In this document: one piece after another, positions 34,340 to 46,714 of the stretch
Layout of the letters: every line of letters starts with the position of its first letter
Numbering within the stretch: the first letter of the stretch is position 1
DNA from: Petaurus breviceps papuanus
Lineage: Eukaryota; Chordata; Mammalia; Diprotodontia; Petauridae
Assembly (NCBI GenBank): GCA_028583685.1
Contig: JAMXIF010000049.1
Span: 395,241-459,240 of the forward strand
Reading direction: 5' to 3'
Length of the DNA: 64,000 nucleotides
Position numbers and translations under genes: made by a program
Notes under the pieces: model-generated
Databases searched by the model: none
The model's input: only the letters and a program-made list of their open reading frames with translations
What the model was told of the DNA's origin: nothing

Positions 34340-36299
34340 AAACATTTACTATCCAGATATCTTTACTGTTTAAATGAATTTCTGTCTGTTCATTAATAGA
34401 TAACTGACAAATAATAGTAATGATAATAATTTTTAAATAGAGCTTTAAAGTTTGCAAAGCACTTTACATATTAAAATCATAAAAAAAAATTAGAAAGGGT
34501 GTGACATGCAGAGGCCATGTGTTCCATACCTCTCGCCTCCAGTTAGGTTCAAACAAGCCATCCTAGATAGACTATGCCTACTATTTCTCCCATTCTTAAA
34601 ATTATCTAAGGAATTTTAGAACCCTTCTCAGTAATCCATTGATTATTTAATTCCCTAGTTAACTCAGGAAAAAGATAATGTCAAAGACATTTTAAACTCT
34701 CTGACAAGTCAGTTAAGTCAAAATTATCAACATAAGAGATCAGCTGTATAAGAAGTAAAAAATCAAAATAAAGAGTTAAATGTTTGAATATAGCAAGATA
34801 CATACATGAATATATCAGTGTCATAGGAGTGCTGTGCCCTAGTTCCCTTCCCAAATGGGGCCCACTCTGAAAGCCAAGAGCAATGGAAAACAGGCCGAGC
34901 CTGGGGTCTCCTTGCTGCCAAAAATCCCCTTTGCATCATGGTGAACCAAGTATGTTTCCAACAGAATACTGGAAAAAAGGAAGAAAAAAAGGGAACCAAA
35001 GCAAAACCCTAAAGTGTCACCAGGGAACATGGAGGCAGGACACCCTTGAAAGACTCTGTGGTACCACTACAGGAGAAAGCTGGAGAAGATGAGAGTGATG
35101 GAGAGGGGCAATATGGTCCTAGTATCTTCTGGAGATTTCAGTGTTATCACTTTTGTTACCACTTGATTTTTTTCCTTTTTATAATACTTTACTTTTCTAG
35201 TTCCTTCTCTCCCTATGTCTTCCATGTTTTAGAGAAATTAACTGCTGCAAGTTTAAGATGATAGCTATGCAAAGAAAGGCTTGCTTTTCTTCTTCAAGGA
35301 TGTGATAACATCAGTGTGGCTATCCTCTCTCTGCTGATGCAGACAATAGTCCCTTCATACCTCACAAAGTTGTTAAGAGTCACTGTGGCTGAAAAAATTC
35401 TTCCCACAGTGATTAACTGCTAGAATGATTTATCCAGGATAGTCACTGTACAACAGAATGCCTAGGCTGCTGCTGGACCTATACCTGAAAACCCTGAGCT
35501 ATTCTTCATGCCACTCTGAGGCATCAGAGGAGGTCTTTAGTGGAGGCCTTTGTGGTTTTGATAATTAAAACCATCCCCTGACCTGTGACAATGATTCAAA
35601 GAAAATGTTAAAAATCTAATACTTTGTGAATAAACGCCGACATCCACTTTGGTTATAGTTCAGACTGTAGGCAGATAGTGATGTTGAACTTGACCTGCCC
35701 ATGAAATCACAGGTAGGAATAAAAAAACAAACAAAAGCCTACTACCACAATAATTAGTATTGGCAGCAATATTTATTTTATTTTAAAGAAATGCTTATCT
35801 TTTCCAGGTAAGAAGAACCTGTCGATGGGGATATAAGCATTTAATAGAAAATTCCTGGTTGAATATAACATTTATGGCAATGAGGACTAAGGAACTTCAA
35901 CAGTGAACTAAGTTATCCCAAGAAAAATCAAGAAGCATTAAAACCAAATGCAGAGGAGAAGCAAAGGATGATCTAAACATCGAAAAGGATGGGGTTTTAG
36001 GAGTTGGGGTGTAAATTCCCTTTTTGAAATCACCTCCTGCAGAGTCCAAAGTGGTCCATAGTTGTTAAATGATACCACGACCCTACAAGAGGGCCAATAC
36101 CATCACAGCTCTTGTTGCTAGCTCTTGTGGTCCCTAGTGTGCTAATAAGCCTGAATCAAGGAGGAGTCATTTCTAATTCAGGAAGAATATCTATGCAGGG
36201 GATAGAAGCCCCACAGTTCCTAAGATACATGTCTGCATAAGGGAAAAAAGGAGCTGAAAGAAGTCAGGTAAATAGTTAGTCAAATTCCTTTGTGCTCAC
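34340..36299. other. RFX2 intron between DNA-binding exons, mostly unique
   Basis: About 2 kb with no exon or confidently named repeat. A short AAAGTTTGCAAAGCACTTTA motif near 34447 is typical of old MIR/CORE elements. Open stretches at 34763-35261 overlap on both strands and carry no recognisable domain. Confidence 0.5.
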
Positions 36300-36481
36300 C
36301 TTGTTCCCAGCCTTCGGGTTCTCAGTCCCACAAACACAGACCGAATTAGTTTTCCAAAGGAAGCAGCATTCACAGGATCTAGTTTGTGTTCCTGGCAGTG
36401 CCGAAGATAATGGTTGTAAAGAGAACTTCTTGGGAGGCTCACACCTTCAGCAGTTTCATAATTATCAAGGAGCCACTGGAG
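36300..36481 (-). CDS. RFX2: RFX2 exon: winged-helix DNA-binding domain, main part
   Basis: This 182-nt exon encodes 60 residues plus two bases, beginning [20 protein letters not shown] and ending [17 protein letters not shown]. It holds most of the RFX winged-helix domain, including the invariant YNHYLRHC and [10 protein letters not shown] segments and the basic [10 protein letters not shown] stretch entering the wing that contacts the X-box. The donor is GTGAGC and the acceptor CTTTAG. One residue is odd: Val stands where RFX1, RFX2 and RFX3 have Met in SVFMGLRTRR (GTG for ATG). Otherwise the domain is intact. Confidence 0.98.
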
Positions 36482-36869
36482 CTAAAGAAAAAATGTGTTA
36501 TATATATATATTATTAAAAATACTGGAAATAACATTTAAGCAGGCCTATTTAAAATTGTTTTGTTTTTTCTTAATTGTTAATAAACTTAATCAGGGGATC
36601 CATCTGTAGTATGATATACATTCAGAACACTAACAAAGATAATTAATAGTTTACCCTAAATTTTTCTTCTCCTTTAATATATAAAATCTGAATTTTAATG
36701 AGAGGTGACCATCAGGGTCTGTTCTCTATTCAGTTACTTAAAAAGAAATTAAAGCCATATTATTTGAAAACCACTACTTCTAATCTTATTAGAATAAGAT
36801 TAAGTTCTGGTGCTAAAAGAACATGAAACATAGATATGTGGAAGCAAGAAAGATTAACAAGAACCTAAT

Positions 36870-37110
36870 TATTTTGCTTTCTCTATTAAACTCTTACTGC
36901 CTTTCCCAGCCTACCTCAATGATAGCTGCCTTCCCTCAGAGGTTATCTCCAATTTATGCTGTACTTATCTTGCTTTTACACAGTTGTTTGCATTGTCTCC
37001 CTTATTAGATCAGTGCACCTTGAAGGCAGGGACCAGTCAGCCTTTCTATGTATCCCCACAGCTAGCACAGAGCCTGGTACATAGCAGGTAGTTAATAAAA
37101 ATGTTTGCAA
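36870..37110 (+). repeat. L2 LINE 3' end
   Basis: CCTTGAAGGCAGGGACCAGT, then GTATCCCCACAGCTAGCAC and ATAGCAGGTAGTTAATAAAA. Confidence 0.7.
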
Positions 37111-37234
37111 GTGGGGCATGCCCAGAGCTCTCCAACCTTTAAAAGCCTCTGCTTGATCCTACCATCTGCCTCTCCTTTCTTTCACAGCCAGACTCCTAGA
37201 ACAAGCTGTCTCCACTAACCATCTCCACATCCTC

Positions 37235-37500
37235 ACCTCCCAATTGGCTAGGTGGCACAGTAGATAGAATTCTGGACCTGGAGTCAAAAAGATGAGTCCA
37301 AATCCAGCCCCAGATATTTACTAGCTGTGTGACCCTGGGCAAGTCACTTAATCTGTCTGCTTTAGTTTCCTCAACTGTAAAGTGGGGATCATAATAGCAC
37401 CTATTTTCTAGGGTTACTGTTAGGATCAAAAGATGTAATATTTGTAAAGTGCTTGATACATTGCCTGGCACATAATAGGTATTTAATAAATGCTCATTCC
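37235..37500 (+). mobile_element. Mar/MIR-type CORE-SINE
   Basis: TTGGCTAGGTGGCACAGTAG, GACCCTGGGCAAGTCACTTA, GTAAAGTGGGGATCATAATAG, ending GGTATTTAATAAATGCTCATT. Confidence 0.8.
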
Positions 37501-37504
37501 CTCC

Positions 37505-37890
37505 CTCCCAATCACATAAGCTTCTCCTCTTGGAATCTGAAGTCCTTCACAATCTGGCTTCAACCTATCTTTCTAGGTTGATTTGTCACTTCCCCTTATG
37601 TTCTCTACACTCCAGCCAAACTGGCCATTCTATCTCCTACCTCTGGGCCTTTGCACAAGCTGTTCCCAAAACCTGCAATATCCTCCCTCCTCACCTTTCA
37701 AGGCCCAGCTCAAATGGCCTTTTGGATCCCTCCACTTGTTAGTCCCTAGGGACCACCCATCACTGTTTGTTTTGTATGTATCCTAAATTGTACTCCTCTG
37801 TGAACATGGCCCATCTTTTGTCTTTGTATCCCCAGCACTTAACACAAGGCATAGCAAATGATATTTAATCACTTCTTGTAGACTGATTAT
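37505..37890 (+). repeat. L2 LINE 3' end
   Basis: CCTCTGGGCCTTTGCACAAG, CACCTTTCAAGGCCCAGCTC and GTATCCCCAGCACTTAACAC are classic L2 3' motifs. Open stretches here belong to L2. Confidence 0.75.
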
Positions 37891-37894
37891 ACTG

Positions 37895-38115
37895 CTTTAC
37901 AGTTTTCAAATCCCCTTTACATTCATTATCTCACTGAGGCTCTCAACATTCCTAATGAGGTAGATTAGGAAGGCAGACATTATTATCTCCATTTTACAGG
38001 TAAGAAAACTGAAATTTAAAGGTTAAGTGATTTGTCCAAGGTCCCCTGATTAATGAATGGTAATATTACTGTTAGAACCTAGGTCTTTTGATTCTAAGTA
38101 TCATATTGTTTCCAC
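37895..38115 (-). repeat. MIR-type SINE
   Basis: CCATTTTACAGGTAAGAAAA, AAAGGTTAAGTGATTTGTCC and GTTAGAACCTAGGTCTTTTG in reverse orientation. Confidence 0.75.
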
Positions 38116-38694
38116 AACAGTAGGTATCTACTGCATTTTTTTAAACCAATGGCATAACTAGGTCAAAATGTTATTTTTTTTGTAGATTCTTCTTTCTGGT
38201 AGTAGTGTGCAAGATGGACCAGAAGAAAAGAAGTCATTGGAACATAAGGTGCAGGGCAATTTTCAGCCAAGTTTCTCCTAGTGGGGCTGGACACAGAATA
38301 CATTGTAACATGGTATGCCAACCAGACAACTCCCAGAATAGTTTTCCACAAGAGAACTCTCACTGAATCATCACAATTAATATTTGTTCAATGTTTCTGC
38401 TCAGGCCTATCTTGACAAGTTTTTCAAAACCTGTGTGTAAACATTATGAAATGTCCACCAATGCAGGATCCTATTGATTTCAATCTTCTCCCTCATTTGT
38501 ATCAGCATTTGAACTCTATGTAACCTGAAAGGAAAGTGTATTTCTTTAGGCATCAAGTCCTTTAGTTAAAATTGTTATTGATTAAATTTTCCATAAGAAT
38601 AAGAGAATACCCACCACCACACCAGCCTCACTAACACAAAACCAGTCATAGAGAGATTTAAAATTTTTCCTACCTTTGCTAAATTTCATAATTC

Positions 38695-38910
38695 TAATTA
38701 TAATGCATAATGCTTAAATTTAAGGTTTTCAAAGCATTGTACAGACTGTTTTGTTTGAGCCTCTCAACAACCCTGTCTTATCCCCAGTTAACAGATAAGG
38801 AAATTGACGCTTAAAGGTTAAATGACTTGCCCATGGTCACAGAGCTAATAAATGTCAAAGATTTGAACCTGAGTCTTCCTGATTCCAAGTCCAGCATACT
38901 CTCAGGGTTC
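38695..38910 (-). repeat. MIR-type SINE
   Basis: CCCCAGTTAACAGATAAGGA, TTAAATGACTTGCCCATGG and TGAACCTGAGTCTTCCTGAT, reverse orientation. Confidence 0.75.
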
Positions 38911-38919
38911 GATGGCATA

Positions 38920-41285
38920 CACAAAGTAGACTGATCAGATTGTTTTGATGCTAGGCTGCTGAGCCACCTCCAAAGGGAGGAGGGGATAAGGATAAGGATG
39001 TATAGATGGGACTAGACCTATGATTTCATTGACATAGAGAACTCCCAGGTAAGGAAACTCCTTCTACCAGTGCAGATTAGCAACTTCTCTCCAATGTACA
39101 GTTTAGAGAGCTGCCTAGAGCATGGCCAAGGTCAGATGTTTTGCTTAAGGCCACATGACAAGCATGAGTCAGAGGCAGGACAAGAGCTGAGAATGCCAGG
39201 GTTTTGAGGCCAGATTTCCAGCTAATATACCATGGCTCTTGAGGGTAAGAAAGAGTACAAAAGGTAATGTGCTCCTAACAGGCTGAGTGTTTGAGGTTCC
39301 TACCCACAAGTTCCCACCAGACAACCCTGATGGTAACTCCCATTACTGTCTAAGCAGGTGATCAGTCTTATCTTGTCAAAATGGGAAGACAAGAAAGCCT
39401 TATAAACCAAGAAGGGAGTAAGAATTTATTGTCTGTCCTTGTTCTCACCTCATCCTGTGCATCTTTTCCTAGTACAAAGACTAATAATCTAATTTTTAAA
39501 CTTTTAAAATCATTTCCCCCCTTAATTTTAAAAATATATTTTAAGGTATTCTCCACTAAAATCTTATTCTAAGGTCATTTCCTGCCATGGAAGTAACCTT
39601 GGATTCTCAGTAGCTATGCCAGCAGAGCATAGACTCTGGTAGATTTGAACAAAGCTAGAAATGGCTAAAATATGTGTCCCAGTCATGGATTCTGTCATCT
39701 AAAGATCAGATAGGGTACGAGTGTAGAGGCTAATTACCAAGAGGCTAGCCACCAGGCAATACATTTTTCTGTCTACAACAAGTAGTGATTATCCCCCTGT
39801 GATGTGAAGGGGTTGTGATCTGGTGCTTCAGTGGATATGATGAAATAGATCTTTTGAAGTATTTTAATAAAGATTAGGCCCATTTATTTTTATGCACATA
39901 AACTTTAAAATGATGACAGAATTTCTGCTTTATTAATTGGTAAATATTCAAGAAGATAATATCTGAAATTGCAGAAACCTGTATGTTCTAAACATATTTA
40001 TCTCTGTTAAGTCTTATCAGTCTTTGACTGCAAGACCCTAGAAAGCAAGCACAATATTGACCTAAATCACTCCAAAAAGAGCCTCAAACAGTATGTATGT
40101 ATAAGTAGATGCTTCATATTTGTAATGATGACAATAATCAGACAACAGAAACATAGACAATATTGTGAAGAATAGAAAGCATAAGGTCATAGAAAGTAGA
40201 AAAAGGCTTTCAAACAAAAGAAAATTAAATAAACAGTGCCAGGGTATAAAAAACAAGTTGTGAAAACTATCATCAAAAGCCATGTGAAATACCACTTAAA
40301 TAACTGATTCAAAAATAAGAATTCAGTATCTTTGAGGAAAGGTAAAAAGAACTAGCATTATTTAACCTGTAAAAGGGAAGGTGTTATTTAATCACACATC
40401 TCATGAAAGCCCAAGGCCTTTCAATAACTGACTTACGGGGCTAGGAGGTAGTTTGCCCCATAACTCTAGAGTGAGAAAAGTGCCAGTTTAGCCACAGAAC
40501 TCCCATTCTAGCTGGATAGTTACTGACCACTGAGACTTTATCAGAAGGTAAGCATTACCCTAACTATTGCTACCACCACCACTATTCCTACTAGCTTAAT
40601 TATGGCACGTTATCAAGTAGGTTTTTGTGGACCAACCTGGGAAACTGTCCACAATTTATCATCTTATTTCTAGGGGAAAAATATGTTACACATTCAAAAC
40701 CATCACAGAATTAGAAGATAAAATAAGTTTCTGAATACTTCCTAAAATTACAAATTGGAGAATATCTACAGAGAGAACCACAAAGATCTAGATAATCATG
40801 AGAAAAAAGTGTCCCACATAAAGGAATTTTATTTATTCAGATAACTGAATACTATTGCCTCATTAAGTAATGAAATTATTTGCATTAGCCATTTTTAATG
40901 AAAATCTCTCTAAAATGTATTATAAATTTCTCAGACTTCTTAAACAGAATATATTGAACATACTTTAATCCTGTCTTGATGATTCATGATCATTATGAGA
41001 AACATTATTACACTGGCCTATAATACAAATTTTAAAGTAATATTGTTTAATTCTATACTAAATGACCACAGATTATAGTGCTTTTTGAGTTCTTGGGTTA
41101 CTTTTTTTCATAGTTTTTCCTGTCTCTTAATGAAGGATAAGCTTTTGCCCTTATGGGGATGGCTAAGGTATAAATAGTATGATGGTGTTTTTGTAGTCCC
41201 TCCTAGTCTTAGAAATTCAGGATATGAAATCATTGATTTGCATAATTCTCAGGTAAGACGTGAGCTACTGACATTAGAGTATTCA
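38920..41285. other. RFX2 intron, mostly unique
   Basis: No exon, RNA gene or clear repeat recognised. Composition AT-rich. Confidence 0.45.
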
Positions 41286-41289
41286 TCAG

Positions 41290-41740
41290 ACAAGTATACC
41301 TACTAGGCCACTAGACTTGACATCTGGTCGTCCTGATTTTCACTAATTATAAGGTCATTTAGCCTCTCTGTACTCTAGGCTTCCTTCCCTTTAAAATGGA
41401 GATATTTGTTTCCTAACCTCACATGGGATGTTGTAAGGAAAGCACTTTTCAAACAATTTAAAAACATGCTATAAATGAGTTATTCTTATTAGTACCCCTT
41501 ACCCTTTGCTCGACTTCAACATCTTGATAAGAGACTTAACAGCAATCTAATAGGCATGGTGCTGGACTTGGCAGCAATCAGACCAGGTTCCACTTGCATC
41601 TCAGCTTTCTCCTTACTCTTTGTATAATTTGGGGTAAGTCCCTTCTCTCTGAGTCTCAATGTCCTCTTCTGAAAATAGGACTGAACTCAATGGTGTTTTG
41701 AGTACCTTCTAGCTCTAAATTCTATGATCCCTGCAACGAT
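41290..41740 (+). repeat. Two MIR/THER-type SINEs
   Basis: First: GGTCATTTAGCCTCTCTGTA to about 41490. Second: 41545-41735, with GTGCTGGACTTGGCAGCAAT and CCTTCTAGCTCTAAATTCTA. Confidence 0.6.
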
Positions 41741-41979
41741 TCTCAAATTGTATGCATAAGTTGGGATTCCTTTGCTTCTCTGTTATTCACTCTGGTTTAC
41801 CTGACAAGCAATAAAAAGATTGGTGCTAATTTAGGGAAGCTCTTCCTTGTTAGTCTTAACTTAGAATAGGTCCTCATCTGTCTAAGTTCAAAACTACACA
41901 AAGTTCAAAATTACTTTTTCACAATTCACACAATCTGTACATTTTGCTGAGAAAATAGAGATCATTCAGCATGAGCTTC

Positions 41980-43712
41980 CTCTTCTCTTCTCCCTCTTCT
42001 TTAAATCTCAAATCCCTGAATATCACCCCCCCCCATTCTTACCTTCTGTTAACTCCAGTTTCTGATAAAAAGATGGCCCTTCTCATCAAGGCTCACACCT
42101 TTTCTTGCATGCCCTTGATCCTCCTATTTCTTTTTGAGAGATAGACTCCACAATCATCCTATTGGATCTTCAAACTGCTCCTTATCTACTAACTCATTTC
42201 CTGCTGGCTCCAAACATGCCCTGGCCTCTTCTGTCCTGCTTACTTGACTTTACCATCCCCTCAAGATAGTGTTCTACATCTCTCTTCCCTTCTATGATCA
42301 AACTCAAAGAAAAAAATGTCTATACTTGTTGCCTCGATTCTTCTCTTCTTACTTCTCAAATCCTTACAATCTGGCATCCAAACTCAGCACTCATCTGAAG
42401 CTACTCTCTCCAAAGTTGCCAATGATCTTTAATTGCCAAATCCAATGACTTTTCCCCTACAAGCCTTTGACACTGCTGATCACCGTCTCCTCCTAGACAG
42501 TCACTCCTCTCTTGATTCCCCTTTCTCCTAGTCTGACCACTCATTTCTCCATCTCTTGTGCTAAGCGATCATCTATATCCCACCCCCTAACTAGAGGTAT
42601 ATCCCAAGGCTCTATCTCCTTAACTCTTCTCTCTCTATACTCACTCTCTTGCCAATATCATCAGTTCCCATAGGTTAATTATCTCTACACAAATGACTCC
42701 TAGACACATCCAGCAACTCTCTATCTTCTGAATTCCAGTTCCAGCATCATCCAGCAGCCTAATAGAGATTTCCAACTTGTTGTTCCACAAGCATCTCAAA
42801 CACATATCCAAAACAGAACTCATTATTTTTCCCCCAAAATCCACCCTTCTTCCCAATTTCTCTCTCTATGTCAAGGGAAACACTAGTTTTTCAGTCACAC
42901 AGGGCTACAACCTTGGCGTCATTCTCAACTTCTTATCGTCTCTCACCGAGTCTAATCAGTAACCAAATCTTACTGCTTTTTGCCTCTGATATCTCTCACA
43001 TTCATCCCCTTCTCTCAGAGATTCACATGGCCACCACCCTACTTTAGGCCCTCATAACTTCTCACTTAGACTATTGCAGTAGTTTTCTAAATCACTCTCC
43101 CTGTGTCAAGTCTCTTCCTTCTCTAAATTATACTCCACTCAGCCACCAAACCCCTTTTCCTAAACACGGTTCTCCCCTACTCAATAAATTTCAGTGACTC
43201 CCTATTATCTCCAAAACAAAATAAAAACTCCTCTGTCTGGCACTTAAAGCCCTTCACAGCTTGGCTCCAATCTACCTTTCCAGGTATTATTCCAGCATTC
43301 TTCCCCTTCACATACTCCAGTCTGACCAAACTTGTCTTTACTGCTCTTCTTCACACAGCAGTCTCTCTTCCTTCTCTGTGCCTTTAACATAGGTTGTCTT
43401 CCATGCCTAGAATGTACTCCTTCTGCAGAGGTGACACTGTCCCTTGGAATCCATTTCCTTAAAAACTCAATTAAAATGCCACCTCCTACATAAAATATTT
43501 CTTGACCTTCTCCCCCAGCTACCATCATTTCCCTATAAAATTATCTTGTATTTATTCTGAATATATTTTATATATCCTTTAGTATTGTTTCCCCCACCCC
43601 TAGAATACAAGCTCCTTGAGATCAGGAATTAATTAATGTTTGTTTTCATATCTCCAGTGCCTGGCATATAGCAAGTGCTCAATAAATTCTTATTGATAAT
43701 TGAGCTGGCACT
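41980..43712 (+). mobile_element. L2 LINE, ORF2 3' half
   Basis: The longest L2 here. The reverse-transcriptase FDT-DH motif is visible at about 42468 (TTTGACACTGCTGATCACCG). ORF2 remnants follow, then the 3' end GTGCCTGGCATATAGCAAGT and GCTCAATAAATTCTTATTGA. Many stops: dead. Confidence 0.8.
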
Positions 43713-43767
43713 AACAGACACAAGCAACCCATTTTTCCAAAACCAAGCTTAAACACTACAGAAGAAC

Positions 43768-43924
43768 ATACTTTTTTTGGAGGGGGAAGGCAGAGCAATT
43801 GGGGTTAAGTGACTTGCCCAAGATCACACAGCTAGTAAGTGTTAAGTGCTGAGGCCAGATTTAAACTCAGATCCTCCTGACTCCAGGGCCAGTGCTCTAT
43901 TCACTGCGCCACCTAGCTGCCCCA
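43768..43924 (-). mobile_element. Mar-1/WSINE-type SINE
   Basis: AATTGGGGTTAAGTGACTTG, CACACAGCTAGTAAGTGTTA and GCGCCACCTAGCTGCCCC, reverse orientation, close to consensus. Confidence 0.9.
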
Positions 43925-44049
43925 GAATATATTTCTGTAAAAGATATGTCTGGGTTAGTTATGGGTCTGTTTGTTTCTTGTGTGTTCATATTTTTCATAT
44001 TAGTCCTATCTTTCCCATTAAATTGACCCTATAAAAAATGTCATACACT

Positions 44050-44420
44050 TCTTGGTTTTCTTCCTATATACATACAAATACACCTACATATATACATACA
44101 TACATGGATCTAGTTTCAGATTCTATTAATGTTGCTGACTGACAGAAATATATAGTTGGCAAACATTTAAATGATTCCTCTATGCTGGGTACTAGGCACG
44201 GTGCCAAATGCCTGGAAAGTAAATACAAAGGTAAACAAAATCCCACTCTTAAGGAGCTGATGTTTTAATGGAAAAAACAACACACATACATATATAATTA
44301 TATACAGAATATCTACCAAATGAGTACCAGGTAATTTGGAGATGGGGGGCACTGGCAGGTGAGGGAAGGCTGGAAATCAGGAAGGGCTTCATGGACAAGA
44401 CGGTACCTTAGCTAAGTTTT
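44050..44420 (+). repeat. Ancient unclassified repeat
   Basis: TAGGCACGGTGCCAAATGCC, AAGGAGCTGATGTTTTAATG and GGAAGGGCTTCATGGACAAG. Same unnamed family as 2285 and 49490. A CATACA-rich tract lies at about 44066-44105. Confidence 0.5.
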
Positions 44421-44424
44421 AGAG

Positions 44425-46635
44425 AGAGGCTACAGACCTGCCAGCTTTTATTATTATGTTATTCTGAATAGAAACTTTTGAGAGGGTATGTGTATGTCTA
44501 TCTGTTTTTCACCAACCTATTATGGTGACTGGCTCTTTCTGCTACCTCTACTTCTGAAGGTTCTTTCTTAACCAGTGACTTGCACAGAACAGACACTTAA
44601 GAAATGTTTGTTAAACTGGATTGAATACACCCAATCCACCTCACCTGCATTCTCTGTGCCTGAAAAGTGTGGGGGAAGGGAGCTGGAGGACTGGCTACGG
44701 CATTTAATTTCCCATATTTACAAAAGATCTTTATTCACAACACTAAGCCAAGATGCTAACACTGGCAAGTTAGCACTAGTGGGTAAAGAACTGTGGGCTC
44801 TGGAAATTCAGGCTAAGTAGTTAAGCAACTAAAAATCTGGCTATGAAGTACTAGACTAGGGGCTAATAACCATCCGCATTTTATGACACACTCCTCCCTG
44901 ATAGACATTTTTTCGCTTTTAAAAAAAATCAAAGTTTACTTAATAGTGATATTTCAAGCCCCATCTACTTTTGTGATTTCTTTTTATTTCTAAGTCACGA
45001 AAAAAAATAGACACAAAACTCCCAAACCCTATTCAATATACTTCATGGGTGAAGAAAAACCTACAACAGAATATTGGCAAGAAAACAGACAGAGCAAATT
45101 TAACCAAGGAAAGGCTAAACACAAGGAGGTAAACTTGTAGAGAAATAATCAAAGAAAGCTTTGCTTCAAAAGAAAAAGGTTAGATAATCATAAGCATTAT
45201 TTGTATTCAGAGAGACAAGAAAATAATGTATTTTGTCATAGACACTTTAATATTTAGTGGACACACCTGGCCTGTCTATGTTTTTAGGATACTACTACAT
45301 AACTCCCCTAGTTCTTCCCAAAATAATCATGTTGTGTAAGCACCATACTTGGATAATTACCAAAATGATATAATAAGGTGCTACTGGAAGAATTCTAGGA
45401 AGAGCCAACTATAGCACATCTATTCCTTGTTCACAATATAATTTAATTTTTCTATCTGTTTTTTCAGATTAGGGCTTCAAGAATAACCTTGGAATAGAAG
45501 GAAGACTTTTTTTTCCCTCTGAGGGTGATTTATAATGACCACACTTAGCTACAGGTATTGCATAACTAAGGTGATAGGGTCAGATCAAGTACAGCTTAGA
45601 AGGTGGGGAATGAGTCAGGGCCAGGAGCTTTCTGACCCAGAACTACCTTTGATCTACAACAAACAGCACAGCTTGATTTGGGGCTGGAACTTATGAAGGT
45701 CAGGCAAGTAATGACATTCCTTAGGGCTCCCAACTCTCAAGGGTCCGGCACTTCCATGATGATTGGTTGCAGAGGTACATAAACACCCTCCTGAATACAG
45801 TTATGTACCAGGACCTTGTATTCAGATTTATATTCAGGCCTCTGACCACACATACAGACTTTCTAACTTGTTAGGTATCACTTAATTTCAAATCTAATAG
45901 GATCCTTTCTCATCTCTAGCAATGATATCAAACAGTGTGTTGTATTCTGCCCAGGGCAATGGATTCAAGCTGAAAACAATGCAAACTGAGGGTGATTATT
46001 TTTGTTTTAAAGGATAGAAAATGATTGATTATTCCTCAGTAAGGAGTAATTTTCCCACAGAGCAACAAATCAGAACCCATTCTAACCTCAATGGTCTGTC
46101 ATTTTGCTAAAGTGAACTTTCCAACCATATCCACATGGTCTAGTTCAGAAAACTTGGTAGAACCTGAGGCAAATGTCATGGGGAATGAAGTCTTCCCCAA
46201 CCTATCTTTAAAGAAGAAGTCTACTAGTAAGTTATCTATTCAAGTAATAGCTATTTCACATGTTTTTGCTAAGCAAGAAACAATAAAAATTCACTTGGCA
46301 GAGTTTTCTGATAGTACTTCTGAAAACAATACCAGAATGTCAAAAATGAGAGAAATTAACCAAACTTTTCAACATACTTATCAAGAAATGTACTCAATAT
46401 TCCCCTACCAGGCTTGAAAAATAATAGTAGAGTGAAAAATATTTTCATGGTTTTAATAAAAACTCGTTAGGATAAAATTTTGCCAAACAAATTTCTTTTA
46501 AAAAGTCATCTCAGAAAAATGGGCCTATAGCAGCTAAGGGGTTCTGCTCATCCGGTGTCATTCATTGGTTTTTAAAGTGTCTATGAATGCTATTTGCAAA
46601 GTAGGGACAGATTGTAAAGTTAGACATTAACTTAC
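44425..46635. other. RFX2 intron, nothing recognised
   Basis: AT-rich unique sequence. An L2-like tail (ACACTTAAGAAATGTTTGTT) lies near 44593. An open stretch at 46091-46417 has no family match. Confidence 0.45.
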
Positions 46636-46710
46636 ATGGCTGTTGAGTAAACTGCTTTTGTGTGATGTAATCCCTTCATTTTTTTGTAGGTTTTCAATCG
46701 CCATTTCAAG
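46636..46710 (-). CDS. RFX2: RFX2 25-codon in-frame exon, probable cassette
   Basis: This 75-nt exon encodes exactly 25 residues: LEMAIENLQKNEGITSHK then SSLLNSH. It joins the activation region to the winged helix. Phase 0 on both sides means skipping leaves the frame intact. Human RFX2 has two RefSeq isoforms that I recall as 723 and 698 residues, a difference of 25, which matches this exon. The acceptor follows a T-rich tract ending CTTTAG; the donor is a strong GTAAGT. It is isolated between a 13.8-kb and a 10.2-kb intron, and long flanks often accompany regulated exons. Use as a cassette is inferred; the exon itself is certain. Confidence 0.95.
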
Positions 46711-46714
46711 CTAA

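Noticed and set aside
36292-36609. A 105-codon plus-strand open frame
   Set aside because: It is the opposite strand of the RFX2 DNA-binding exon; no separate gene is needed.
42050-43710. Possible host gene on the basis of long pyrimidine-rich open stretches
   Set aside because: The FDT-DH reverse-transcriptase motif and the AATAAATTCTTATTGA end show this is a broken L2 LINE.
45000-46640. Possible tRNA or microRNA genes in the unique intron
   Set aside because: No cloverleaf with consistent A and B boxes and no convincing hairpin of precursor size was seen. The tRNA-like boxes in the window all belong to SINEs.
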